40,706 nt of DNA from Bryobacteraceae bacterium (GTDB taxonomy: Bacteria; Acidobacteriota; Terriglobia; Bryobacterales; Bryobacteraceae). The stretch is taken from NCBI GenBank assembly GCA_025062235.1, contig JANXAE010000010.1, positions 1-40,706 of the forward strand, in the 5' to 3' direction. How positions within the stretch are numbered: position 1 is the first letter of the stretch; each line of letters starts with the position of its first letter. A program made the translations under genes and the position numbers. The notes beneath the pieces were generated by a model. It was not told the DNA's origin. It saw only the letters and a list, made by a program, of their open reading frames with translations, and did not search any database. Positions 16,653 through 24,068 of the stretch are shown piece by piece.

Positions 16653-16889
16653 TCAGGCGGCCGGGGCTGACGCGCCGGGAGGCGCGACCGGTATGCCCAG
16701 GCGCCTCAATTCCGAAACGACTTGCTCCTCCGTCAGCCGCGTGGCGTCGTAGGTGACGCGCAGCCGTCGGCCGTCGGCCTCGGGCGTTAGGGCGAAAAAG
16801 CCGTACATCGCGTAGGCCCGCATGAGGCGCGCGGTGAGGGCGTCATCGAGGGGGCGCAGCAGTTCCAGCACGATCTCCGTCTTGCTCAT
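16653..16889 (-). CDS. Small HMA-like ferredoxin-fold protein
   Basis: A 78-residue cytoplasmic protein. Its second half (RLRVTYDATRLTEEQVVSEL, then RRLGIPV) matches the end of heavy-metal-associated domains, where a strand, an Asp, a helix and a Leu-Gly turn occur in this order. The metal-binding CxxC of that family is absent: the loop reads LRPLDDALTARL. It is therefore a ferredoxin-like fold without the usual copper site. The ATG at 16889 lies inside the end of the methyltransferase gene (47-nt overlap), so it is last in a minus-strand operon. Function unknown. Confidence 0.65.
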   Translation of the reverse strand: MSKTEIVLELLRPLDDALTARLMRAYAMYGFFALTPEADGRRLRVTYDATRLTEEQVVSELRRLGIPVAPPGASAPAA

Positions 16890-17625
16890 GATTCCGTTCT
16901 CCGCGTAGCTTCCAGAGAATCTGGCGCAGCATCCCCGTGAGCACGGTCGCGTCGCGCTCGTCGAGCGTCAACCTGCGCACCAGCCGCCGCGTCTTCAGAC
17001 GCGTGGAGGCGGCGGTGAGCGGGTTGAGGTAGCCGCTGAGCTCGAGGGCTTCAAGCAGTAGGTTCGTCAGCCGCTCCAGGTCGCCCGCGCTCGCAGGGCG
17101 CGGCCCGGCCGGTCGTCTCGTGGCTTGCGCCGGCTGGCGCGCCAGCTCCCAAAGGCAGACGGCCACCGCCTGGCCCAGGTTCATGGATTCGTGTTCGGGC
17201 CGCGTGGGGATGTGCAGGATCCAGTGGCAATGACTCAAGTCCTCGTTCGACAGGCCGAATTTCTCCGAGCCGAACAGCACGGCCACGGTGGTGCGCGCCA
17301 AGGCCCGGTGAATCAGGCGCGCAGCGAGTTCGAGGCGACGGACCGGAAGCTGCGGCTCGCGCGTTCCCACTCCTGCCGCACCCACGACGAGTCCGCAATC
17401 CGCCACCGCCTCCGCCAGGGACGCGAACTCCTCGGCGCGCTGGAGCAGTTCGGCCGCGCCCACGGCCGAGCGCGCCTCGCGAAAGGCGACCTCGTAAGGA
17501 TTGACCACGCGCAGCCGCGAGAAACCGAAGTTGCTCATGGCTCGCGCGGCGGCGCCGATGTTCAGCGGGTTGCGGGGCGCAACCAGCACGACGATCAGCC
17601 GGTCCCGCTCCGCCGCCTCGATCAA
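16843..17625 (-). CDS. trmJ: SpoU/TrmJ-family RNA 2'-O-methyltransferase
   Basis: A 260-residue cytoplasmic SPOUT enzyme that should methylate a ribose 2'-OH in tRNA using S-adenosylmethionine. Motif 1 is VAPRNPLNIGAAARAMSNFG with the Asn-Ile-Gly-Ala-Ala-Arg signature. Motif 2 is VLFGSEKFGLSNEDLSHCH and motif 3 is IPTRPEHESMNLGQAVAVCL; together they form the trefoil knot. The C-terminal helical extension fits TrmJ (tRNA Cm32/Um32) rather than TrmL. The last ~15 residues (ERNHEQDGDRAGT...) overlap the next gene and look unconserved. The start TTG at 17625 has no ribosome site; TACAAT lies 8 nt upstream, so it may be leaderless or a slightly later start may be used. It follows the aldo/keto reductase gene by 32 nt. 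Confidence 0.85.
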   Translation of the reverse strand: MIEAAERDRLIVVLVAPRNPLNIGAAARAMSNFGFSRLRVVNPYEVAFREARSAVGAAELLQRAEEFASLAEAVADCGLVVGAAGVGTREPQLPVRRLELAARLIHRALARTTVAVLFGSEKFGLSNEDLSHCHWILHIPTRPEHESMNLGQAVAVCLWELARQPAQATRRPAGPRPASAGDLERLTNLLLEALELSGYLNPLTAASTRLKTRRLVRRLTLDERDATVLTGMLRQILWKLRGERNHEQDGDRAGTAAPPR

Positions 17626-17633
17626 CAGCCGCT

Positions 17634-17639
17634 ATTGTA
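17634..17639 (-). promoter_or_regulatory. -10-like TACAAT before the TrmJ-type gene
   Basis: On the minus strand TACAAT is followed by eight bases and the TTG start at 17625, in the 32-nt gap after the aldo/keto reductase. No matching -35 is visible, so this is a weak call. Confidence 0.35.
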
Positions 17640-17657
17640 GCTCCTGCGCCCGAAGCG

Positions 17658-19061
17658 CTACCACGGCGGCAGCTCGACCGAGGCCTCGACGCGCACGGGA
17701 TCGCCGCCCACCATGTAGGAGGGCAGCGGCAGCGCCAGGGGCGCGGTCGTCGTCTGTGGGCGGAAAGGAATCCACGCGCGCAGATCCTCCGCCGAATAGA
17801 TCTTGTAAGAACGGATCGGCTCGCTGCCGGCTAGGCCGGTTTGCCACCGCACCCAGACACGATCGCCGTCCCGTTCGAGCTGCGGGGGAGGAGGGTGCAC
17901 CAAGCCGCGCGAGGGATCCTGGAAATAGTTCGTGCGCGTGCCGTGGCGCTCGGCCACCGCCGCTTCGATTCGCCGACGCTCGGCTTCCGAAGGCACGTCC
18001 AGGACCGCGGCAGCGAGATTGCACGCCAGCTGGTCTCGCTCGGGACGCTCGCGGTCTACACGCGAGACGCCGGCGATGACCACGGCGACCCCGGGAACCG
18101 AAAGCGGGTAACGAATCAGGTCCGCGCTGTCCACGCCGCCGGGAACGCCGACCGTTCGGATCAGCTCGCCTGTCTCTCGCGGCTGCCGTTGCATGCCCGT
18201 GTAGATGCCACCCGCGCAGAAGACTTTCATCGCGATGATCCCCATGCCGCGGGCCAGCGCCACCGGGACCACGTTGTACTGGTGCGAAAGATAGTGACGA
18301 TCGTTGGCGTTGAGGGCCACCAGCACCGTGTCAATGATGTCAAGTTCGTCCCGCTGGATGGCCCTCATCAGCACGGGCGAGTTCTGGTGTCCCGAGATGC
18401 CGATGTGGCGGATCCACCGGCGGTACTCCGGGTTCAGACCGGTGAAGTTCGTGCCGTCGCGGTAGTCGAGCAGGCCGGCCAGCGCTCCGATGCGGTCGGG
18501 CATCTTGCCGCCACGCGCCTCCAGCCCTTCGTAGATCTGATCCACTTGCTGCTCGGTGGTCAGGTTGTGGATCTGGAAGAGATCCAGATAGGCGTTGTCG
18601 GGGATCCAGCCCTGTCCGTCGCCGAACATCTGCGTGAGAGCGCGGCGCAGATCGGAGATGGCCGTGGCCGCTTGCGGGCGGCTGCGATCCAGCGCGTAGC
18701 GCTGCATGGTCTTGCTGGCGATGAACAGCCGCTCGCGCAACGCGGGGTCGTGATCGGGATGCCCGGGTGTGATGCGCAATTTCCAAAAGGCCCGCCCGTA
18801 GAGGGACTGACTCGGCCCGTACGCGTTCGCGGTGTCGAGATAGTTGATCCCCAGCTCGATGGCTCGAATGATGATGTCTACGGACTCGTCCTCGTTGGCG
18901 GGGAACTGCAAGGCGGCCTGCCCGCCGAGGCCGAACGGCGTGACCCAGCGTCCGGTCCGCCCCAGGGTCCTGTGGGCCAGCGCAGGAGCCCCCCGGCCGG
19001 CACGCGCGCGGCCGGCCAGCAGCGCTACGCCGAAGACTTCCAAAAGCTGGCGTCTGGTCAT
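17658..19061 (-). CDS. Exported aldo/keto reductase with C-terminal beta extension
   Basis: A 467-residue protein. The N-terminus MTRRQLLEVFGVALLAGRARA looks like a Tat-type or simple signal sequence. The barrel (about residues 28-350) carries the complete AKR tetrad D76 and Y81 (NYLDTANAYG), K117 (IASKT) and H165 (LFQIHNL), so NAD(P)H-dependent oxidoreductase activity is expected. Residues from about 375 form an added segment (VWVRWQTGLAGSEPIRSYKI ... VEASVELPPW) like a fibronectin III domain, which suggests action in the envelope. The ATG overlaps the deoC stop by one base (TGATG). A nicotinamide cofactor outside the cytoplasm would need Tat export in folded form; alternatively the N-terminus is only a membrane anchor. 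Substrate unknown. Confidence 0.82.
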   Translation of the reverse strand: MTRRQLLEVFGVALLAGRARAGRGAPALAHRTLGRTGRWVTPFGLGGQAALQFPANEDESVDIIIRAIELGINYLDTANAYGPSQSLYGRAFWKLRITPGHPDHDPALRERLFIASKTMQRYALDRSRPQAATAISDLRRALTQMFGDGQGWIPDNAYLDLFQIHNLTTEQQVDQIYEGLEARGGKMPDRIGALAGLLDYRDGTNFTGLNPEYRRWIRHIGISGHQNSPVLMRAIQRDELDIIDTVLVALNANDRHYLSHQYNVVPVALARGMGIIAMKVFCAGGIYTGMQRQPRETGELIRTVGVPGGVDSADLIRYPLSVPGVAVVIAGVSRVDRERPERDQLACNLAAAVLDVPSEAERRRIEAAVAERHGTRTNYFQDPSRGLVHPPPPQLERDGDRVWVRWQTGLAGSEPIRSYKIYSAEDLRAWIPFRPQTTTAPLALPLPSYMVGGDPVRVEASVELPPW

Positions 19062-19837
19062 CAGCGCCCTATTGTACCGGGAGTCTCGGCAGCGGAAACC
19101 CCGCCGGACTTTCCTTCGCAGCCGGTCCCCGGATCAATGGGCGGCAGGCCGAGGCGGCGCCTGCACTCCTCCAGGATCGCCGCGGTTCGCGTCGCACCGA
19201 TGCGCGTCGCGCCCAGCGCGCGCATGCGCAGCAGCGTGTCCAGGTCGCGTATGCCGCCCGCGGCCTTCACTTGCACCTGAGGCGGCGAGTGGCGCCGCAT
19301 CAAGGCGACGTCCTCTTCGGTCGCCCCGCCGGAACCGTAGCCGGTCGAGGTTTTCACCCAGTCCACGCCCAGTTCTCCGCAGATCCCGCAGAGGCGGATT
19401 TTCTGCGCCTCGTTGAGGTAACAGTTCTCGAAGATGACCTTCAGCCTGCCACCCGCGGCGCGGGTCGCCGCGAGCACCTCGGCGATGTCGCGCCGCACGT
19501 AGTCCCAGGCGCCGCTCTTGACCGCGCTGATGTTGACCACCATGTCCAGCTCGCGCGCGCCGTCGGCCAGAGCCTGGCGGGCTTCGGCGACCTTGACGGA
19601 CGTGACGTGGGCGCCGTGCGGGAAGCCCACGGTGGTGGTCGCCAGGACCGGCGTTCCGGCAAGCCGCTGGGCGCAGCGCGCCACGTAGTACGGCAAGATG
19701 CAGACGGTGGCGGTGCCATAATCGAGGGCCACCTGGATCCCCCGCTCGAGCTCGTCCTGCGAAAGGAAGGGCTGGAGCAGCGAGTGATCGATCATGCCGG
19801 CGATGTCAGCGTAACCGTACTCGGCCATCCCTCCCAT
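19061..19837 (-). CDS. deoC: Deoxyribose-phosphate aldolase
   Basis: A 258-residue cytoplasmic class I aldolase that splits 2-deoxyribose 5-phosphate into glyceraldehyde 3-phosphate and acetaldehyde. The Schiff-base lysine is K162 in DWVKTSTGYG. The proton-relay residues are D98 (ELDMVVN) and K191 (VKAAGGI). IDHSLLQPF at the N-terminus is typical of bacterial DeoC. I use the ATG at 19837 (MGGMAEYGY); the ATG at 19828 has a GGGAGGG that abuts it and is too close to help. The last ~25 residues are a low-complexity tail overlapping the downstream reductase start. Beyond nucleoside salvage, DeoC-like aldolases can act on other deoxy or branched phosphates, so a link with the acid-sugar island is possible but unproved. 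Confidence 0.9.
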   Translation of the reverse strand: MGGMAEYGYADIAGMIDHSLLQPFLSQDELERGIQVALDYGTATVCILPYYVARCAQRLAGTPVLATTTVGFPHGAHVTSVKVAEARQALADGARELDMVVNISAVKSGAWDYVRRDIAEVLAATRAAGGRLKVIFENCYLNEAQKIRLCGICGELGVDWVKTSTGYGSGGATEEDVALMRRHSPPQVQVKAAGGIRDLDTLLRMRALGATRIGATRTAAILEECRRRLGLPPIDPGTGCEGKSGGVSAAETPGTIGR

Positions 19838-19916
19838 TCTCTTCGCGCGCCGCGGCGCGCACAAGCCCCGCCTCGTCGCGGCGCGCGGACGCGGAAACCG
19901 CGCCGTCGCGCCACGT

Positions 19917-22900
19917 TCAGAACTGCAGTTTCAGCCCGAGCTGAATGACACGGTTGGGTTCGCCGTTGGCGATGATGGTCGCCGAGCTGGGCAGCGCAGC
20001 CGCTACGCAACAGGTCTGGCCGAAGAGGCTGCTGGTGAGCGTGGGCGAGCCCGAGGTGGCGTTGCGCGGGTTCTCGAAGTTCGCATGGTTGAGCACGTTG
20101 AAGAACTCGCCGCGCAGCTGCAATCGAAGGTTCTCGCGGAGCTGGATGACCTTCAACAGTCCCGCGTCCAGGTTCCAGAAGCCCGGCCCGCGCACGATGT
20201 TGCGCCCGATGCCGACACCGCCGGGCGCGGGAATGCAGAAGGCGCTCTGTGTGCCGAGCACCTGGCGGCAGTTTTCGGCGTCAATGTCGCCCACGCGGAA
20301 GACGACCGGGCCCTTGATGTTGGGAACGAACTGGAGGCTGGGTTCGGGCAACGGTCCCTTGAGATCGGCGCGGGAGACTTTGTAGCCGTTCTGCGTGCGG
20401 ATGCCGCTGTTGATGGTGAACGGTTCGCCGCTTTGCCAGGTGAAGATCCCGGTGAGGCTCCAACCGCCGAGGATGTGGTTTGCCCAGGAGGGCAGGGAAC
20501 TGGCCCAGGCGCGCCCGCGACCCACGGGGATCTCCCAGATGCCGTGGCTCACGATGACGTGCGTGTTGTCGAAGTCCGAGAGCGCACGGTCGAGCCGGAA
20601 GTTTCGCACGTCGGTGGGCGTGCGGGAGTTCGTGGAGCTGAGGCCGCCGCCGGAGGTGGCACCCACCGGATCCACGGACATGTCGTCAATGGACTTGCTG
20701 AGCGTGTAGGAGGCGCCGAGCTCCAGCCCGCTGGCGAAACGGCGACGCAGTTGCGCGATCATGCCGTGATAGATCGAGCCGCCGCCCGAATCGAAGTAGA
20801 AGATCTCGCTGAACTGCGGGTTGGGCCGGAAGTAATCGGCGGGGAAGCCGCGCGAGACGATGTCGCGCTGGTCAATGCGGCGGGCGACCTCGCCCAGGCC
20901 GTTCTGTCGAAAGTCCGAGGTCCAACCGTTCAATACGGAGGCTGGCACCAGCGCCAGCAGCAGGGCGGGCGGCGTGCCTGTCACGCCGCCGGGGCAGCCA
21001 GTGCCGTCCAGCCGGCAACCGGCCTGCAAGTTGCGCTGGGCGATCAGGAACGATTCGAGGAAGCCCGGCTGGTCCGTGCGAAGCTGGTTCAGATCGTAGG
21101 CGCGGTACAGACGCGTGCCGCGCTTGCCGATGTAGCCTACCTGCGCGATCAAGCCGCGGGGCAGCTCGCGCTGGATGGTCAGCGACCACTCGTGCACGGT
21201 CGGCGTCTTGAGGTTCTGGTCGAAAGCGCCCACGTTGGGCGCGACGCCGAAGACCCGCGCCGGCGGGGCGAGCTCGCTGCTCGGCCGCGCGCTCGGCGTG
21301 CCCAGGGTGAACGGCTTCATGAGCTGGAGGATCTGGCTGAGGCGCGTGTCGTTGGGCACGTCGCCGCAGGGCGCGGAAGCGGCGGCGCTGTCCTGCACCC
21401 TGACCTGGCACTGAAGGAAGCTGCCCGGCACCTTCCCGCCCATCGCCGTAACCTGGAAGCTCGAGAGGGTATCGAAGGCGATGCCGTAGCCGAGCCGGAA
21501 GACCGTGTTGCCGCGCGGTGACCAGGCGATGCCGACCCGCGGGGCCAAGGCCGCCGCGTTCTTGCGCCGGAACCAGCGCTCGGCCCGCACGAAGCGCACC
21601 GGGCCCTCGGATCCGTCTATGGACCGGTCAGGCACGTAGACCCGTTCGGCCCCGTCCGATGGCGGCAGGTTCAGTTCCCACCGCACCCCGTAGGTCATCG
21701 TCAGGTTCCGCCGGACCCGCCATTCGTCCTGGAAGTACAGGTTGTACTGTTTGGTCCGTGTGCCGAGCGTAAACAGGTCCGGGATGAACACGTCGTTCTT
21801 GAGATCGGCCTGGTAGCCTTGGTTGACTTGGGCCACGATCCCCGCCAGCTCCACGATCGCCTGCTCCAGATTGTTGCGGTCCGTGGCGTTCATCATCGCT
21901 GCGGGCGGCAGCGTCCAGGCCGGGTTCTCGTTGAGCGGCGAGCGCACCGTCCGGCTGAAGACGATGGTGGGCGAGAGGTTGAATCCGCCGGGGGCCCCGC
22001 GTTCGTCGTTGTGACGGTAGAAACGGAAGTTCAAACCCATGCGGAAATTGTGCGACCCCACCGTGTAGCCGAAGTTGTCAATGAACTGGAAGGTGCTCAC
22101 CGCCCGCTGCGTATGGGGCGTGTTGCAGTAAGGGGTATCAATCAGGGCGAAGGAGTCCGTGCCGAAGCACTCCTGGCCGTAGGGCGGGATGGCATCGGGG
22201 TTGGGGTTCGCCTCGCGCAGGTTGAACAGGAAGTTGAAGCGGCTGAAGCCGGCAGTGAACTCGTTCACCGCGCGCGGCGAGATCACGCGCCGGAAGCTGA
22301 CGGCCAGGTTCTTGCCCGAGCGGTTCACCGTTCCCATGGGCGGGAAGCCGGGAAAGATGGCAGGACGTGCGTTGAGCAGGTCGCCCTCGCTGGTGTCCCA
22401 CTCCGAACCCAGGTACCGCACGAACATGTTGTTGTACTCGTTGAAGTGGTGGTCCATGCGGATCATGTAGTGCGGTCCCGTGAAACGCGAGGGCGTGTTC
22501 CAGGCGTACCCGGCGGTGTTCAGCCCGTCCCCCACCGAATAGGTGTTGGGCAACGGAAAGGTTTCGATCATCGCCTTGACCGCCGGATCCAGGCCGATAC
22601 GAAGCGGATCGTTGGCCGGAATGCTGTAGGAGGCGACGCAGTTGGAAGTGATGTTGCCTCCGCACAGCGGGACTTCGGGGCGCAACGCGCCCGTCTTCGG
22701 ATCCACCAGCAACGGCGAGTTGCGCGTGATGGGCACTCCGTCCAGCACCAGCGGGTTGGCAGGGTTGGGAACGAAGTAGCGGAATACCCCCGCGCGCAAG
22801 GTGCTGGTGTAGACCAGCGGGACACCGAAGGATTGCGAGATGGGCAGCGCCTGCTTGATCCGATTGCCTTGATAGGAGCCGAAGAAGAACGTCCTGTTCC

Positions 22901-23777
22901 TCTTGATGGGGCCTCCGGCGTTGAAGCCGAACTGGTTGAGCAGCAGAGTGGGCCGCTCGATGCCGTCGGCGTTGTTGAACCACTCATTGGCGTTGAGCAC
23001 CGTGTTGCGGTGGAACCAGAACAGGTCGCTGTGGAACTCGTTGGTGCCCGATCGCGTGGCCACGGCGACGTTGGCGCCCGAGTTGCGCCCGAACTCGGGC
23101 GTGGCGTTGTGGGTGACCACGCGGTACTCCTGCACGTTGTCCGGGTTCAGGCGGTGCAGGTTCGACTGCGGGTTGGGGACGGAGGACTCGTTGGCTTCGA
23201 TGCCGTCAATGGTTACGTTGTGGGCGCGGTCGCGCGAGCCGAACACGTGCGTTCCCGAACCCGCGCCCATCGTGGTCCGCTGCACTAGCCCCGGTTGCAG
23301 CACGATCAGGGTGAGCGGGTTGCGCCCGTTGAGCGGCAGCTCGGTGACGCCGGTGCGCGTCACCACGTCGCTGACCATGGCGTGCGTGGTTTCCAGGCGG
23401 GCGGCGGTGGCTTCTACCCGCACGACCTCGCTCATCGCCCCGACTTGCAGCGTAGCGTCGATCACCAGGGGAACGCCGACCGAAAGCGTGTTCCCCGTGC
23501 TGGTGAACGTCTGGAATCCGGTCTGGCTGACGCTGACCGTGTACGTGCCCGGAGGAAGCGCCTCCAAGGCGTAGGCGCCGGCTGAGCTGGTCGTGGTTTC
23601 GTAGCTGACCCCGGTGGCTTCGTTGCGGGCGACCACTTTCGCCCCAGGGATCACAGCCCCCGAGGTGTCACGGACGATCCCCGTGATGCGGGACGTTCCG
23701 ATTTGCGCGAACAGGGCGGCGACCGCCGCGAACCACGTCGCGCAGGCGAGAAGGATCGCGTGGCGTCGAAATCCCAT
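19917..23777 (-). CDS. Oar-like TonB-dependent outer-membrane receptor
   Basis: A 1,286-residue outer-membrane protein. It has a signal peptide (ending about residue 25, ALFAQ), a carboxypeptidase-regulatory-like domain (SRITGIVRDTSGAVIPGAKV ... SAGAYALEALPPGTYTV), a plug (GVTELPLNGRNPLTLIVLQ, NVTIDGIEANES) and a barrel with the conserved RSGTNEFHSDLFWFHRN segment and terminal Phe (GLKLQF). The ATG at 23777 has GGGGAGGG 6 nt upstream. It is only distantly similar to the receptor at 11360 and has no TTCCGC palindrome, so it is likely regulated separately. It stands alone between deoC and feoB. The cargo is unknown; the iron genes nearby do not by themselves make it an iron receptor, since this family usually handles organic nutrients. 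Confidence 0.9.
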   Translation of the reverse strand: MGFRRHAILLACATWFAAVAALFAQIGTSRITGIVRDTSGAVIPGAKVVARNEATGVSYETTTSSAGAYALEALPPGTYTVSVSQTGFQTFTSTGNTLSVGVPLVIDATLQVGAMSEVVRVEATAARLETTHAMVSDVVTRTGVTELPLNGRNPLTLIVLQPGLVQRTTMGAGSGTHVFGSRDRAHNVTIDGIEANESSVPNPQSNLHRLNPDNVQEYRVVTHNATPEFGRNSGANVAVATRSGTNEFHSDLFWFHRNTVLNANEWFNNADGIERPTLLLNQFGFNAGGPIKRNRTFFFGSYQGNRIKQALPISQSFGVPLVYTSTLRAGVFRYFVPNPANPLVLDGVPITRNSPLLVDPKTGALRPEVPLCGGNITSNCVASYSIPANDPLRIGLDPAVKAMIETFPLPNTYSVGDGLNTAGYAWNTPSRFTGPHYMIRMDHHFNEYNNMFVRYLGSEWDTSEGDLLNARPAIFPGFPPMGTVNRSGKNLAVSFRRVISPRAVNEFTAGFSRFNFLFNLREANPNPDAIPPYGQECFGTDSFALIDTPYCNTPHTQRAVSTFQFIDNFGYTVGSHNFRMGLNFRFYRHNDERGAPGGFNLSPTIVFSRTVRSPLNENPAWTLPPAAMMNATDRNNLEQAIVELAGIVAQVNQGYQADLKNDVFIPDLFTLGTRTKQYNLYFQDEWRVRRNLTMTYGVRWELNLPPSDGAERVYVPDRSIDGSEGPVRFVRAERWFRRKNAAALAPRVGIAWSPRGNTVFRLGYGIAFDTLSSFQVTAMGGKVPGSFLQCQVRVQDSAAASAPCGDVPNDTRLSQILQLMKPFTLGTPSARPSSELAPPARVFGVAPNVGAFDQNLKTPTVHEWSLTIQRELPRGLIAQVGYIGKRGTRLYRAYDLNQLRTDQPGFLESFLIAQRNLQAGCRLDGTGCPGGVTGTPPALLLALVPASVLNGWTSDFRQNGLGEVARRIDQRDIVSRGFPADYFRPNPQFSEIFYFDSGGGSIYHGMIAQLRRRFASGLELGASYTLSKSIDDMSVDPVGATSGGGLSSTNSRTPTDVRNFRLDRALSDFDNTHVIVSHGIWEIPVGRGRAWASSLPSWANHILGGWSLTGIFTWQSGEPFTINSGIRTQNGYKVSRADLKGPLPEPSLQFVPNIKGPVVFRVGDIDAENCRQVLGTQSAFCIPAPGGVGIGRNIVRGPGFWNLDAGLLKVIQLRENLRLQLRGEFFNVLNHANFENPRNATSGSPTLTSSLFGQTCCVAAALPSSATIIANGEPNRVIQLGLKLQF

Positions 23778-24068
23778 GCCTTACCCTCCCCTGATCGAGG
23801 CTAGTATACAACCGAGGGCCGTTGCCCGAGAAGGCGAAAGAGTCCGCGACTCCCGCCACCCTCAGGCGAGGCTTCCCGCCGGCACCGGCCTGCCGTGTGG
23901 GCGCTGCGAGCTGGCCGAACCGCTGCCCTGCGCTTTACGAGCGATCCCGGCAGGGTCGAACGCCTTCGGCCAGGCTGCATGGCGGGCGTGGCTTCCCTCC
24001 TCCGCTAGGAGCCCGCGCCGCGCGCTCTGGGGGGAACGGTCGGGCGCGCCGGCGGCGCGGGGCAAGTC
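23778..24068. other. Gap between receptor start and feoB end
   Basis: 291 bp, strongly GC-rich beyond 23,830, with no convincing gene in any frame. It contains the promoter and ribosome site of the minus-strand receptor at its left end. Short open frames here are artefacts of high GC. Confidence 0.55.
23803..23808 (-). promoter_or_regulatory. -10 element of the receptor gene
   Basis: TATACT on the minus strand, about 26 nt before the ATG at 23777 with a strong ribosome site between them. The -35 region is poor. Confidence 0.45.

Noticed and set aside
19063-19075. TACAAT inside the end of deoC as a separate promoter for the reductase
   Set aside because: It is nine bases from a start already coupled to deoC by overlap; too little evidence for a distinct promoter.
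11360-23777. The two TonB receptors as a recent duplication
   Set aside because: They share family architecture only; the N-domains, plugs and barrels differ throughout.
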